Part shown: positions 27,420 through 36,558 of the stretch, piece after piece
How the letters are laid out: each line of letters opens with the position of its first letter
How positions within the stretch are numbered: the first letter of the stretch is position 1
Assembly (NCBI RefSeq): GCF_003671495.1
Contig: NZ_RCHN01000022.1
Location: 1-64,000, forward strand
DNA: 64,000 nt
Direction: 5' to 3'
From: Ketobacter sp.
Lineage (GTDB): Bacteria > Pseudomonadota > Gammaproteobacteria > Pseudomonadales > Ketobacteraceae
The notes under the pieces: model-generated
Database searches by the model: none
The model's input: the letters and a program-made list of their open reading frames with translations, nothing else
Told to the model about the DNA's origin: nothing
Program-made: the position numbers and the translations under genes

Positions 27420-29594
27420 TCAGCAACCGTACTTGGCTTTCGCCTCGCGGCGGCGGCGGTGCAGGACCGGCTCGGTATAGCCGCTGGGCTGTTTGCAACC
27501 ATCCAGCACCAGTTCGCAGGCGGCGGCAAAGGCCACGCCATCAAACTCGGGTGCCATGTTGCGGTAGTGGGCGTCTCCGGCGTTCTGGCGATCCACCACG
27601 GCTGCCATGCGGCGCAATGTTTCCATCACCTGGGCTTCGCTGCAAATGCCGTGGCGCAGCCAGTTGGCCACGTGCTGACTGGAGATGCGCAGGGTGGCGC
27701 GGTCTTCCATCAGGCCGACATCGTTGATATCCGGCACCTTGGAGCAACCAACGCCCTGATCAATCCAGCGCACCATATAACCCAGAATGCCCTGGGCATT
27801 GTTGTCCAGTTCTTTCTGAATTTGGTCTGCGGTCAGGCTGGAAGGGTCGGCCATCACCGGCACGGTCAGGATGTCATCCAGATTGGCTCGGGGGCGCTGC
27901 TTCAGTTCTTCCTGCACAGCGGCTACACTGACTTTGTGATAATGCATCACATGCAAGGTGGCGGCAGTGGGTGAGGGTACCCAGGCACAGCTGGCACCGG
28001 CTTTGGGATGGCCGATTTTGGCCTCCATCATGGCTGCCATTTCATCGGGCATGGCCCACATGCCTTTGCCGATTTGGGCGCGGCCCTGCAGGCCGCTTTC
28101 CAGCCCGATGTCCACGTTCCAGTCTTCGTAGGCGTTGATCCAGGGCTGGGCTTTCATGGCCGACTTGGGAATCATGGCGCCGGCTTCCATGGAGGTGTGG
28201 ATCTCGTCACCGGTGCGATCCAGGAATCCGGTATTGATGAAAATCACCCGGTCTTTGGCCTCACGAATACAGGCCTTCAGGTTGACGGTGGTGCGACGTT
28301 CCTCGTCCATAATGCCGATTTTCAGGGTATTCGGGGCCAGGCCCAGAGCCTGTTCCACGCGTCCGAACAATTCCACTGCAAAGGCCACTTCCTCCGGGCC
28401 GTGCATTTTCGGCTTAACAATATAAACGCTGCCTTCACGGGAATTGCGGAAGGGGCCGTTACCCAACAGATCGTGTTTGGCGATCAGCGAGGTCACCATG
28501 CCGTCCAAGATGCCTTCGGGAATTTCTTCCCCGTTGTACAGTACGGCTTCGTTGGTCATCAGGTGGCCCACGTTACGCACCAGCAGCAGGGAGCGACCGG
28601 GCAGCACCAGTTGGCTGCCGTCGGCAGCGGTAAACTCGCGATCGGGGTTCATGGTGCGGGTCAGCTGCTGGCCGCCTTTCTGGAAGGATTCTGACAAGTC
28701 ACCTTTCATCAACCCCAGCCAGTTGCGATAGACCACGCATTTGTCGTCGGCATCCACCGCCGCTACAGAATCCTCACAATCCTGGATGGTGGTGATGGCG
28801 GATTCCAGGCAAAGGTCGTTGACGCCGGCGGCGTCGTCTTTGCCAATGGCGCCGCTCTTGTCGATCTGGATTTCGATGTGCAGGCCGTTGTTGCGCAGCA
28901 ATACCGAGCTGGGTGCCAGCTCAGCGCCTTTGTAGCCGACGAATTTTTCCGGCTGGGCCAGTTGGGTTTCGCTACCGTCTTTCAACGCAATGATCAGTTG
29001 TCCATCTTTAATGAAGTAGGCGCTGGCATCTTCGTGTTGGCCATTGGCCAGGGGGGCGGCATCGTTGAGGAAGGCACGCGCATAGGCGATCACCTTGTTA
29101 CCACGAACAGGGTTGTAGCCCTTACCCTTTTCGGCGCCGCCCTCTTCAGAAATGACATTGGTGCCGTACAGGGCATCGTACAAGCTGCCCCAGCGGGCGT
29201 TGGCGGCGTTTAATGCGTAGCGGGCGTTCATCACCGGTACCACCAGTTGGGGGCCGGCGATGGTGGCGATTTCCGGGTCTACGTTGGCGGTGCCAATTGC
29301 AAAATCATCGCCTTCGGGCAACAGGTATCCAAGCTCGGTGAGAAAGGTTTTGTATTCCGCCATGTCGATGGCCTGTCCGGCGCGCTCCTGGTGCCAGGCA
29401 TCGATTTTGGCCTGAAGGTCGTCCCGCTTTGCCAGCAGGGCTTTGTTCTTGGGAGCCAGGTCAGCGACGATGTTTTCCAGTTCCGCCCAAAAGTGTGCCG
29501 GTTCAACACCTGTGCCAGGTGCGATCTCGTTGGCTACCAGGTCAACCAGTTTGGTAGCGATTTCTAATCCACCGATTTTGGTGCGCTCTGTCAT
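27420..29594 (-). CDS. glcB: Malate synthase G
   Basis: 724 residues from the ATG of [12 protein letters not shown], preceded by GGAGAC; an upstream in-frame TTG is less likely. Diagnostic segments are [13 protein letters not shown], the catalytic loop [17 protein letters not shown] with its acidic and Arg residues, and [19 protein letters not shown]. It joins glyoxylate and acetyl-CoA to make malate, using Mg. With isocitrate dehydrogenase in the same window, it indicates a glyoxylate shunt; isocitrate lyase is not in the window. Monocistronic. Confidence 0.95.
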   Translation of the reverse strand: MTERTKIGGLEIATKLVDLVANEIAPGTGVEPAHFWAELENIVADLAPKNKALLAKRDDLQAKIDAWHQERAGQAIDMAEYKTFLTELGYLLPEGDDFAIGTANVDPEIATIAGPQLVVPVMNARYALNAANARWGSLYDALYGTNVISEEGGAEKGKGYNPVRGNKVIAYARAFLNDAAPLANGQHEDASAYFIKDGQLIIALKDGSETQLAQPEKFVGYKGAELAPSSVLLRNNGLHIEIQIDKSGAIGKDDAAGVNDLCLESAITTIQDCEDSVAAVDADDKCVVYRNWLGLMKGDLSESFQKGGQQLTRTMNPDREFTAADGSQLVLPGRSLLLVRNVGHLMTNEAVLYNGEEIPEGILDGMVTSLIAKHDLLGNGPFRNSREGSVYIVKPKMHGPEEVAFAVELFGRVEQALGLAPNTLKIGIMDEERRTTVNLKACIREAKDRVIFINTGFLDRTGDEIHTSMEAGAMIPKSAMKAQPWINAYEDWNVDIGLESGLQGRAQIGKGMWAMPDEMAAMMEAKIGHPKAGASCAWVPSPTAATLHVMHYHKVSVAAVQEELKQRPRANLDDILTVPVMADPSSLTADQIQKELDNNAQGILGYMVRWIDQGVGCSKVPDINDVGLMEDRATLRISSQHVANWLRHGICSEAQVMETLRRMAAVVDRQNAGDAHYRNMAPEFDGVAFAAACELVLDGCKQPSGYTEPVLHRRRREAKAKYGC

Positions 29595-29780
29595 CGTGTC
29601 TGTCTCCAATTATCCGCCTCTGACCTGATAAATCAGGGGCTTGGTTCTGTAAAGCGATATGTAAAGCGGGTTTTGCAAGGGGCTGCGATAATGCAGTTTA
29701 GACGGAAGTGTGTCAAATAGTTTCCCGGATGACCAATAAGTCATGGTGATAGTGGTTATCAACCACCTAAATGGGTCTGG

Positions 29781-30578
29781 TCAGTCGAGGATATCTGCCC
29801 GAATTTGAAGGGATTTTCCGCTGGAACCACCGCGTCGTGTTGAGTGCGTGGAGGAGCCGCTGGAGGTGGCCACGGTCTGGCTGGTTCCGGCGATCGGCGT
29901 CCACTCTCCGGGATCCACTACCACCACGGTTTCGGCGTCCATTTTCTGGACTTTGCCATCGTTTTTCAGCTTCATGCGTTGATTGGTGGTGAAGATTTCG
30001 ATGCGGATTTTGTCCCGCACCAGTCGGGGCACCACATAGAGCTGATTGCCCACCGAGCGATACTCTTTGACGCTGCCGGTTTGCCATGGTCCCAGGAATG
30101 CAATCTGCTCCACCGGCACGTCCTGGCCTACATCCAGGGCGCCTTGTTCGCCTTCCAATACACGGATCTGATGGTCTGCATTGTCCACATGGGTGCTGAA
30201 GCGATTCTTACTGACCACTTCCACGTCCACACCGGAACGGTTGCTGTTGCCGTGATACACCACAATCTTGCCATCGGCGGCGTTTTCTTCTGCGGTCAGC
30301 TGGCTATTATCGGCGTAGCGCAGGGAGACCTGGATATTCTTCAACGGCCGATCAATTTCTTCCAGGATGCGGAGCAACTCATCCTGTGCAGCGGCTGGTG
30401 CTTTCACAAACAGCTTGTTGTGGTAAGCCGTGATCCGGTCCTCCGGCCCCAGCAGCGGCTCCAGAATGGGCACCAGCTTATTGGCCGGCAAATAGGTCTC
30501 ATAAACCTCAGTGGTCTGCTGCGCCATGACCAGCATGGTGTTCAGGGTCAGCAATAAGGCACAGAGAAAACGGATCAT
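29781..30578 (-). CDS. Periplasmic protein with secretin N1-type (NolW-like) domain
   Basis: 265 residues with a signal peptide ending at VMAQ. Residues 24-90 (LPANKLVPILEPLLGPEDRI, then LFVKAPAAAQDELLRI and IDRPLKNIQVSLRY) match the N0/N1 secretin subdomain pattern. A beta region with VGNQLYVVPRLVRDKIRIEI follows, similar to the start of a secretin core, and a Ser/Thr/Gly-rich stretch (GTSQTVATSSGSSTHSTRRG) leads to a short tail. At this length it cannot form a full secretin pore. Start codon is in an ATGA overlap with the DUF7931 gene. The role is unknown. Confidence 0.65.
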   Translation of the reverse strand: MIRFLCALLLTLNTMLVMAQQTTEVYETYLPANKLVPILEPLLGPEDRITAYHNKLFVKAPAAAQDELLRILEEIDRPLKNIQVSLRYADNSQLTAEENAADGKIVVYHGNSNRSGVDVEVVSKNRFSTHVDNADHQIRVLEGEQGALDVGQDVPVEQIAFLGPWQTGSVKEYRSVGNQLYVVPRLVRDKIRIEIFTTNQRMKLKNDGKVQKMDAETVVVVDPGEWTPIAGTSQTVATSSGSSTHSTRRGGSSGKSLQIRADILD

Positions 30579-31096
30579 AGTGCCAGCCTTCTCAGTTCGG
30601 TGCAGGGCATACCGCGAGCCCAGATTTCATTGAATTCCCGCGCATACTTTACCGCATCGGGGACAGCACGAAATTCACAGTGACCACGCAGGGAACCAAG
30701 GGCAAAGCGCTTTACCATGCCCAGGTCATCCACAATCATGTACTCGTCGGTCATGTCTTCATACTCCCGCGGCAGACTGCGGATCTCGCAGCGGGTGGGC
30801 AGGCGTTTCTGCAATTCCACCAGCCGGTGCCCCAGCTTGGCGGCCTTGTTCGGATCTTTGAGAAGAATGCTGACGCTGAACCCCCGGTGGTCGCGGAACA
30901 ACGGCGTCAGCAGATCGAGAAACTCGCTGCGGTCGTAGAATGCGTGCTCCAGCTCCTGGGTGAATATCTTGATGTGGCGCTTGGCCTGTGGCGCCATGCT
31001 ATCCAGCGCAGCATGAAACTCTTCCAGGGATTCCAGCAGAAACGTGCCCGGACTTTCGCCGAGTTCAAGCGCTTGGGCCTGTTGTTCGAATGACAT
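30575..31096 (-). CDS. DUF7931-type protein
   Basis: 173 residues. RHIKIFTQELEHAFYDRSEF, FSVSILLKDPNKAAKLGHRL and ELQKRLPTRCEIR closely follow the domain often found at the C-terminus of GNAT acetyltransferases (DUF7931), with a phospholipase-D-like fold, here as a stand-alone protein. The usual N-terminal acetyltransferase is absent. No catalytic His-x-Lys motif is seen, so enzymatic activity is doubtful. The downstream secretin-domain gene overlaps by four bases, so the two are cotranscribed. Confidence 0.65.
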   Translation of the reverse strand: MSFEQQAQALELGESPGTFLLESLEEFHAALDSMAPQAKRHIKIFTQELEHAFYDRSEFLDLLTPLFRDHRGFSVSILLKDPNKAAKLGHRLVELQKRLPTRCEIRSLPREYEDMTDEYMIVDDLGMVKRFALGSLRGHCEFRAVPDAVKYAREFNEIWARGMPCTELRRLAL

Positions 31097-31253
31097 GTTT
31101 AATATCAGTGATTACAGTTGGTGTGCATTTTTATTAAGTCTAACAGTAAATCCGGTTTCTGGAACAGGAACCCATCACCGTTTCTGCGGCATCAGGTAAC
31201 CCTTTCTTATAGCGGAACGGCTTGAGCCGGTGAAGCGGTTATGGCTTTTGGCA

Positions 31254-32318
31254 CTAATCAGATCGGAATACCGCACTCAGTAAACCACCCGTTGTAGCCA
31301 ACACCGCCACCGCCAGCAGGGCAATGAACACCGTATTCAGAAGCACCAGCGCCAGGGTCCGCCTGTCCACCGAGAACAGTTGCAGGAGGTTGGTGCGAAT
31401 GCCCAATGCGGCCATGGCCATCAACAGCAGACACTGTGACAGGGAGCTGATGGCCGCCTGCACAATGGCCGGCAATGACACAGCATTGTTCAGCAACATC
31501 AGCAGGACAAACAGGATCAGAAAACCCGGCACCCGCGGTGCTGTGGACGTGGATTGGCTCCAGTATCTGGAGCTTGCGAGATTGACCAGCAGCAGGACGG
31601 GTAACAGCAGGGACACCCGCAGCATTTTGGTGTAGATGGTGGCGTCTGCGGCCTGGGGCGAAAGCATTTCACCGGCACCGATGGCCTGTGCCACATCGTG
31701 GATACTTGTGCCCAGAAACTGGCCAGCGGTTTCGGCACTCAGATTCAAGTGGGTGAGCAGGGCGGGGTACAAAAGCATGGTTACCGTACTGATACCGGTG
31801 ATTGCCACCAGGGTGCCGGCCACCTGATGGTCGCTGGGGCGTTTTGCCGATTGCAAAGCCAGCAACGCCATGGCAGCCGAAACACCACAGATAGCGGTGG
31901 CCACCCCGGTCAGTAGCGCCATGAAGCGATCTGCTCCCAGCCAGCGCCCCACCACCAGGCTGAATCCAATGGTGGCGCTGGTGCAGACCATCACCAGAAT
32001 CAGGGGTTGATAGCCATACTCAGTAATGTGCTCCAATGTGATCCGAATCCCCAGCAGGGCGACGCCGACGCGCAAAAGGGACCGGGTGCAGTATTCCAGT
32101 CCTGGCCTGAATTCGTTGTGAGCGCTGAGATTATTGAACGCCATGCCCATCAACACGGTGGTGAGGATCAGCGGGCTACCATGTTGACTGCTGAGGTAGT
32201 GAGCCGCAAACACGATGGTGAGGCTGATGAGCAGGCCTGGCATCAAGGGTATTAGCTGGTTTTGAGCCTGGGTCCTGAATTTGTGTATGGAATGCCGGGT
32301 GACGGGGAGTCGATGCAT
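31254..32318 (-). CDS. YeiH-family putative anion (sulfate/sulfite) exporter
   Basis: 354 residues, about ten membrane helices. LISLTIVFAAHYLSSQHGSP, FRPGLEYCTRSLLRVGVALL, GVATAICGVSAAMALLA and GTSIHDVAQAIGAGEMLS are the conserved blocks of the UPF0324/YeiH family (PF03601). Members linked to sulfonate degradation (for example next to sulfo-lyases) are thought to export sulfite or sulfate. It is the last gene of the flavoprotein-ferredoxin-HEAT-DUF971 block, eight bases after the DUF971 stop codon. Confidence 0.8.
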   Translation of the reverse strand: MHRLPVTRHSIHKFRTQAQNQLIPLMPGLLISLTIVFAAHYLSSQHGSPLILTTVLMGMAFNNLSAHNEFRPGLEYCTRSLLRVGVALLGIRITLEHITEYGYQPLILVMVCTSATIGFSLVVGRWLGADRFMALLTGVATAICGVSAAMALLALQSAKRPSDHQVAGTLVAITGISTVTMLLYPALLTHLNLSAETAGQFLGTSIHDVAQAIGAGEMLSPQAADATIYTKMLRVSLLLPVLLLVNLASSRYWSQSTSTAPRVPGFLILFVLLMLLNNAVSLPAIVQAAISSLSQCLLLMAMAALGIRTNLLQLFSVDRRTLALVLLNTVFIALLAVAVLATTGGLLSAVFRSD

Positions 32319-32326
32319 GGTGCGGG

Positions 32327-32662
32327 TCAGGTGTTCAGGTGGTCCAGGCCATTACCTGCCGCGATGGCCTGCAGGTAAGACCAGGGGTATACCCCTTTAT
32401 CATGACCATCGGCGAAGATAATCTGCAGGCCGGCAATACCGGCCATGGCCACGTGATCAATCTGGCTGTTGTCGCTGATCAGCGGGGTGCCAATCCGGTT
32501 GCGGGCGCGACAACGAGAGCAGGCGCAGAACGAGCGCAAGGTCTCACCAGACAGCGTCGCGGCGCCACCGTCCGACCATTTGATCTCGAGTTCCGAGCGC
32601 TGACGGTGCAGGGTGATGTCCAGCGGCACTGCCTGTGACACGATCATACGTGACTCGTTCAT
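32327..32662 (-). CDS. DUF971 (GBBH-like N-terminal) protein
   Basis: 111 residues from ATG 32662; the longer open frame upstream is a shadow of the HEAT gene. LEIKWSDGGAATLSGETLRS, FCACSRCRAR and ISDNSQIDHVAMAGIAGLQI fit DUF971, the domain also found at the N-terminus of gamma-butyrobetaine hydroxylase and fused to Mrp/ApbC iron-sulfur carriers. Three Cys residues in CACSRC could bind zinc or an iron-sulfur cluster. Located between HEAT and exporter genes in one operon. The exact role is unknown; a part in cofactor maturation of the flavoprotein/ferredoxin pair is an inference. Confidence 0.8.
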   Translation of the reverse strand: MNESRMIVSQAVPLDITLHRQRSELEIKWSDGGAATLSGETLRSFCACSRCRARNRIGTPLISDNSQIDHVAMAGIAGLQIIFADGHDKGVYPWSYLQAIAAGNGLDHLNT

Positions 32663-32678
32663 GGATTCAGTCTCCGTG

Positions 32679-33650
32679 CTAGGGGGTGGTGTTTGCCCCT
32701 TGCGAGGCGGTTCGTTCCAGGGCCCAGCGTGCCAGCTTGCGCACATCCGGATCGTTGTCTTCCAGCGCCCGGCGAATGAACGGTAACCCGTCCTCGTGGG
32801 CCAGTTCGCCCAGGGCCGCCACCGCAGTTTTGCGCAGGTTGCTGATGGGGTTGTCGATACAGGTCCCCAATGCCGGAATGCCTTCAATTGCTCCTACCAT
32901 GCCAATGGCTTCGGCGGCTTTCTCCTGTACCTGCCAGCGTTTATCCCCGATGGCCTGGATCAAGGCGCCTTTGGCGTCCTTGGCTTTGAGGCGGCCCAGG
33001 CTGCGGATGGCTTCACAACGCACTTGCCAATGGTCGTCGCTGACCGCGGCGATCAAGGTGTCGGCCACCTTGTCCGGAGTAGCATAGACCAACGCGCCCA
33101 CGGCGCTGCGCCGCACCTCGGGATCGGCATCGCTCTTCGCCACCGCTTTCAATTGCGGCAGGTTCTCGATTTCCTGAAGATAGCCCAGCACGCCCACTGC
33201 TTCCCGGCGTACTCCGGCGTCATCGTGACCCAGCAATTCGATGGCGTAGGGGCGGGCATCCTGGATACACAATTGTTTCAAGGAGCGCAGAATCGATGCC
33301 AGCACAAACGCATCGTCTGACTTCAAAGCGGCAATCAGGGCCGGCGCCGCATCCGGATCTTTCAGATCCGCCAGCGCCTTGGCGGCAGCGTTGCGCACGT
33401 TACGGTCGGGGGCGTTGAGGGCGTCCACCAGGGCGTCCATCATGTCCGCCGGATCGAACTCGTCGATGACCCGGGCAGCTTCCAGGCGCACCATTTCATC
33501 TTCGTCGGACAGCGCCTGCAGCAAAAGCTCAACACCGGCTTCGTCCACGCTGTCCACCAGATCCATCACCGCCACCCGACGGATACCTGGGTCGGTGTCC
33601 TGCAGACGTTGGGCAATGGAGGCCAGGATCGGATCAGAATACTCAGTCAT
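32679..33650 (-). CDS. HEAT-repeat protein, ten repeats
   Basis: 323 residues from ATG 33650, preceded by GAGG (GTG six bases earlier is the alternative). About ten PBS-lyase/HEAT repeats of 30-31 residues fill the protein; each carries a D-x-x-V-R-x-x-A-like helix, for example DEMVRLEAARVI, DRNVRNAAAKAL, DAGVRREAVGVL and DPDVRKLARWAL. It has no His-Glu metal motif of deoxyhypusine hydroxylase. Probably a cytoplasmic scaffold or a maturation factor for the flavoprotein-ferredoxin complex encoded just upstream. Stop and start codons of neighbours are within 20 bases. Confidence 0.85.
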   Translation of the reverse strand: MTEYSDPILASIAQRLQDTDPGIRRVAVMDLVDSVDEAGVELLLQALSDEDEMVRLEAARVIDEFDPADMMDALVDALNAPDRNVRNAAAKALADLKDPDAAPALIAALKSDDAFVLASILRSLKQLCIQDARPYAIELLGHDDAGVRREAVGVLGYLQEIENLPQLKAVAKSDADPEVRRSAVGALVYATPDKVADTLIAAVSDDHWQVRCEAIRSLGRLKAKDAKGALIQAIGDKRWQVQEKAAEAIGMVGAIEGIPALGTCIDNPISNLRKTAVAALGELAHEDGLPFIRRALEDNDPDVRKLARWALERTASQGANTTP

Positions 33651-33657
33651 AAACACC

Positions 33658-33891
33658 TCAGCGCAGCAGGTAGGGAATGTTCACCGTCACGGCATCTGTG
33701 GGGCAATCGGCCTCACAGGGCATGCAATACCAACATTCGTCGTAGCGCATGTGAGCCTTGCCGGTTTTCTCGTCGATCCAGAGCACGTCCAGGGGGCAGA
33801 CATCGATGCAGGTGCGGCAGCCCTTGTCGGCGATGCATTTTTCATTGTCCACCACCACGGGGACCATGGTGATTTGAGTTGCAGTTGGCAT
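33658..33891 (-). CDS. Small two-[4Fe-4S] ferredoxin, AprB-like
   Basis: 77 residues from ATG 33891; the frame upstream of it is a shadow. First cluster motif DNEKCIADKGCRTCIDVCP, second DECWYCMPCEADCP, eight Cys in all, in a pattern like the ferredoxin domain of the adenylylsulfate reductase beta subunit, but without that protein's C-terminal tail. It probably passes electrons between the flavoprotein (19 bases upstream) and an unknown partner. Cytoplasmic. Confidence 0.9.
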   Translation of the reverse strand: MPTATQITMVPVVVDNEKCIADKGCRTCIDVCPLDVLWIDEKTGKAHMRYDECWYCMPCEADCPTDAVTVNIPYLLR

Positions 33892-33910
33892 AGGTCTTAC
33901 TCCCGTTGGT

Positions 33911-35647
33911 TTAGCTGACTTTTTGAATGCGCATGCGCTGATAGGCGGTTTTCTCTTCCTCGTCCAGCTCGATGACGTAAGGATCAACGGGCCGCTTCTT
34001 ACAGGCCATTTGCTCCTGTTCATCCTTATAGAGTTGGACATGGCAGAACCAGTCTTCGTTGTTGGTTTCGGGGTGATCCACATAGTGGTGATACAGCCCC
34101 CAGCGGCTTTCCTGGCGGTACATGGAGGCCTGTGCCGCCATCAATGCGCAATCCAATACATGTTGCGCTTCGTTGGCACGCAGTAGCTCATGGGGATCGC
34201 GGGCGTAGAGGTATGGAATATCCTGTTGCATGTCTTTCAGGCGTTGTAACCCGATGTCCATTTTTCGGGTAATCTTGGGCGGTTGCAGATAGTCATTCAC
34301 CAGTCGACGTATTTTATATTCGAACTGGTTGGGGGGAATGCCGTCGTCTCGTCGCAAGGGTGCCAGAATGCGATCCCGTTCCTGCAGGATGAATTCTTCG
34401 TCCAGTTGCGGGACAGTGCGATCGCTGGCGAACGTCACCGCGTTTTCACCGCAGATCTCCCCATAGACAAATGCACCCAGCATGTAACTGTGGGGGATGG
34501 AGGCCATGTCGCCGGCGCCGTAGAGTCCGGGCACGGTGGTTTCTCCTTTTTCGTTGACCCAGACCCCGGAAGCGGAATGTCCGGCGCAGAAGCCGATTTC
34601 GGAGATATGCATTTCCACCATTTTGGTACGGTAATCATTGCCGCGACCATCGTGGAACCGGCCCCGGCTGGGACGTTCATTGGTATGCAATACCTGTTCG
34701 ATCTCCTGGATGGTTTCTTCCGCCAGGTGGTCCAGTTTCAGGAATACGGGGCCGTTACCACTCTGCAGTTCGTTGTAGAACTCCATCATCATCTGGCCGC
34801 TCCAGTAATCACACTCAATGAAGCGGTCGCCGTTGGCATTGGCGGTGTAGCCTCCTAACGGTCCGGTCACATAGGCACAGGCAGGGCCGTTGTAATCCTT
34901 CAGCAGGGGGTTGATTTGATAGCACTCCAGGCCGGACAGCTCGGCGCCCACGTGATACGCCATGGAGTGGCCGTCACCGCAGTTGGTGGGGTTTTCATAG
35001 GTGCCATACAGATAGCCGGAGGCGGGCAGACCGATGCGTCCGGCGGCACCGGTGCACAACACCACCGCTTTGGCCCGGATCACGATGACTTCGGCGTCCC
35101 GGGTGCCCACCGCAATGCAGCCGCTCACAATACCCTCGCTGTCCTTCAGCAGGCGCACCGCCTGATAGCGGTTCTCAACCTCAACCCGATTGCGACGCAG
35201 GCGCCGGTAAAGGATTTTCTTGATGTTGTGGCCTTCCGGCATGGGTAGTACATAGGTGCCCAGGTGATGCACTTTTTTTACATCGTATTCACCGGTTTCG
35301 TCTTTCTGGAAATACACGCCCCACTTATCCAGTTTCTGGATCATGTCGAAGGAGCGTTCCGCGTATTCCAGAACCCCTTTCTGCAACACAATACCGTCGT
35401 TGGCAATGGTGATTTCCTTGGTGTACTGCTCCGGTGTGGCATGACCGGGGATGACGGCGTTATTGAGCCCATCCATGCCCATGCTGATGGCACCGGAACG
35501 TTTTACGTTGGCTTTCTCCAGCAGCATAACCGTGGCTTTCGGGTCTTTCTCCTTGGCTGTGATTGCTGCCATCGGACCGGCAGTTCCGCCGCCAATGACC
35601 AGTACGTCGATATCTTTGATGGTGATGTCGTGGAGTTGAGTCATCAT
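33911..35647 (-). CDS. AprA-like FAD flavoprotein (fumarate reductase/APS reductase superfamily)
   Basis: 578 residues. VIGGGTAGPMAAITAKE binds FAD; VKRSGAISMGMDGLNN, RAKAVVLCTGAAGRIGLPAS, NPTNCGDGHSMAYHVGAELS and LYGAGDMASIPHS are superfamily blocks closest, by eye, to the alpha subunit of dissimilatory adenylylsulfate reductase. GHSASGVWV aligns with the AprA segment bearing an active-site His. It is shorter than AprA (about 620-670), and I cannot confirm that the substrate-binding Arg/Trp residues are kept, so APS/sulfite is only one possible substrate. Start codon overlaps the GntR stop codon (ATGA). With the ferredoxin it should form an AprAB-like complex. Confidence 0.8.
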   Translation of the reverse strand: MMTQLHDITIKDIDVLVIGGGTAGPMAAITAKEKDPKATVMLLEKANVKRSGAISMGMDGLNNAVIPGHATPEQYTKEITIANDGIVLQKGVLEYAERSFDMIQKLDKWGVYFQKDETGEYDVKKVHHLGTYVLPMPEGHNIKKILYRRLRRNRVEVENRYQAVRLLKDSEGIVSGCIAVGTRDAEVIVIRAKAVVLCTGAAGRIGLPASGYLYGTYENPTNCGDGHSMAYHVGAELSGLECYQINPLLKDYNGPACAYVTGPLGGYTANANGDRFIECDYWSGQMMMEFYNELQSGNGPVFLKLDHLAEETIQEIEQVLHTNERPSRGRFHDGRGNDYRTKMVEMHISEIGFCAGHSASGVWVNEKGETTVPGLYGAGDMASIPHSYMLGAFVYGEICGENAVTFASDRTVPQLDEEFILQERDRILAPLRRDDGIPPNQFEYKIRRLVNDYLQPPKITRKMDIGLQRLKDMQQDIPYLYARDPHELLRANEAQHVLDCALMAAQASMYRQESRWGLYHHYVDHPETNNEDWFCHVQLYKDEQEQMACKKRPVDPYVIELDEEEKTAYQRMRIQKVS

Positions 35648-36405
35648 AAGCCCCCTTGCTTACCTGGTGTACGGGTGCGATCCCGTTCAACGTGAAAGTG
35701 GTATTTGTAGGAATCACCGCGAAACGCCAGATATTCGTAATCCACGGGATGGTTGTTGACGTCGTGTGTCAGGCGTTGCACCCACATGATGGGCGCGCCC
35801 GGTTCCATCTGCAGTAGCTTCGCGATATTGGCGTCTGCCGGGCGTGCTTCCAGGCTGATTTCAGCACGACCCAATGGGATGTTCAGCTCGTTTTCCAGCA
35901 GAGGAAAAATGTCCCGGCCCAGGTCGCGTGCGAACAGGTGACGCCCAATCTGCATGGGGAAAAACGAGGTGTCGACGGAGACAGGCTCTCGATTCAGGTA
36001 ACGTACCCGAATCACCTCCACCGCACCTTCCTTGCTATGAATGTTCAATTTGTCCTGCACATCTTTGCTGGGGTTGATCTCGCGGATGCTGACCAGTTGG
36101 GCCGAGGTTTCATAGCCCTGGGAATTCATGGCTTCCTCAAATCCTTCCAGGTGCTGCACTTCCTGCATGGCTTTGGGCTTGCTGGCGAAGGTGCCTTTGC
36201 CCTGGGTGGTGAAGATCAGGCCTTCCCGATGCAGGTCCCGCAGAGCCTGGCGCACGGTGATCCGGCTCACGCCAAAGCTGGCCATCAGTTCGCTCTCCGA
36301 CGGCATTTTCTGATAGGGCACATATTTGCCCTCCAGGATCTGTTTCTTCAGCGTTTCCTTGATCTGAAGGTACAGTGGTTGGTGCTGCATGGCGTTTTCT
36401 TTCAT
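35644..36405 (-). CDS. GntR/HutC-family transcriptional regulator
   Basis: 253 residues. The N-terminal winged helix has PLYLQIKETLKKQILEGKY, KMPSESELMASFGVSRITVR and QGKGTFASKP; the C-terminal UTRA domain (about 85-240) binds a small effector (IRVRYLNREPVSVDTSFFP, DVNNHPVDYEYLAFRGD). ATG 36405 follows AGGAAC. The stop overlaps the flavoprotein start, so the regulator is made with the enzyme it probably controls. Palindromes upstream of it and of the transporter block are candidate binding sites. Confidence 0.9.
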   Translation of the reverse strand: MKENAMQHQPLYLQIKETLKKQILEGKYVPYQKMPSESELMASFGVSRITVRQALRDLHREGLIFTTQGKGTFASKPKAMQEVQHLEGFEEAMNSQGYETSAQLVSIREINPSKDVQDKLNIHSKEGAVEVIRVRYLNREPVSVDTSFFPMQIGRHLFARDLGRDIFPLLENELNIPLGRAEISLEARPADANIAKLLQMEPGAPIMWVQRLTHDVNNHPVDYEYLAFRGDSYKYHFHVERDRTRTPGKQGGL

Positions 36406-36508
36406 CGTCTGTTCCTGCTTTGCTTAATTCTGGATAGCTCGACGCTGTGTGCGCTGGTCGGTTGATCGTGGCCGCTTGCTCGTGACTGCTAGGTGTTGAC
36501 GTTTGGTA

Positions 36509-36520
36509 ATAACATGTCAT
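36509..36520. promoter_or_regulatory. Candidate GntR operator before the regulator-flavoprotein block
   Basis: ATAACATGTCAT is an imperfect 12-base palindrome with a TAAC-N2-GT core, about 105 bases upstream of the GntR start codon. The same TAAC-N2-GTYA pattern occurs before the transporter block. Low-information motif, seen by eye only. Confidence 0.3.
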
Positions 36521-36558
36521 AACAAGTTTGAAAAAGCCGCGTCCGATCTGTCGGCACC

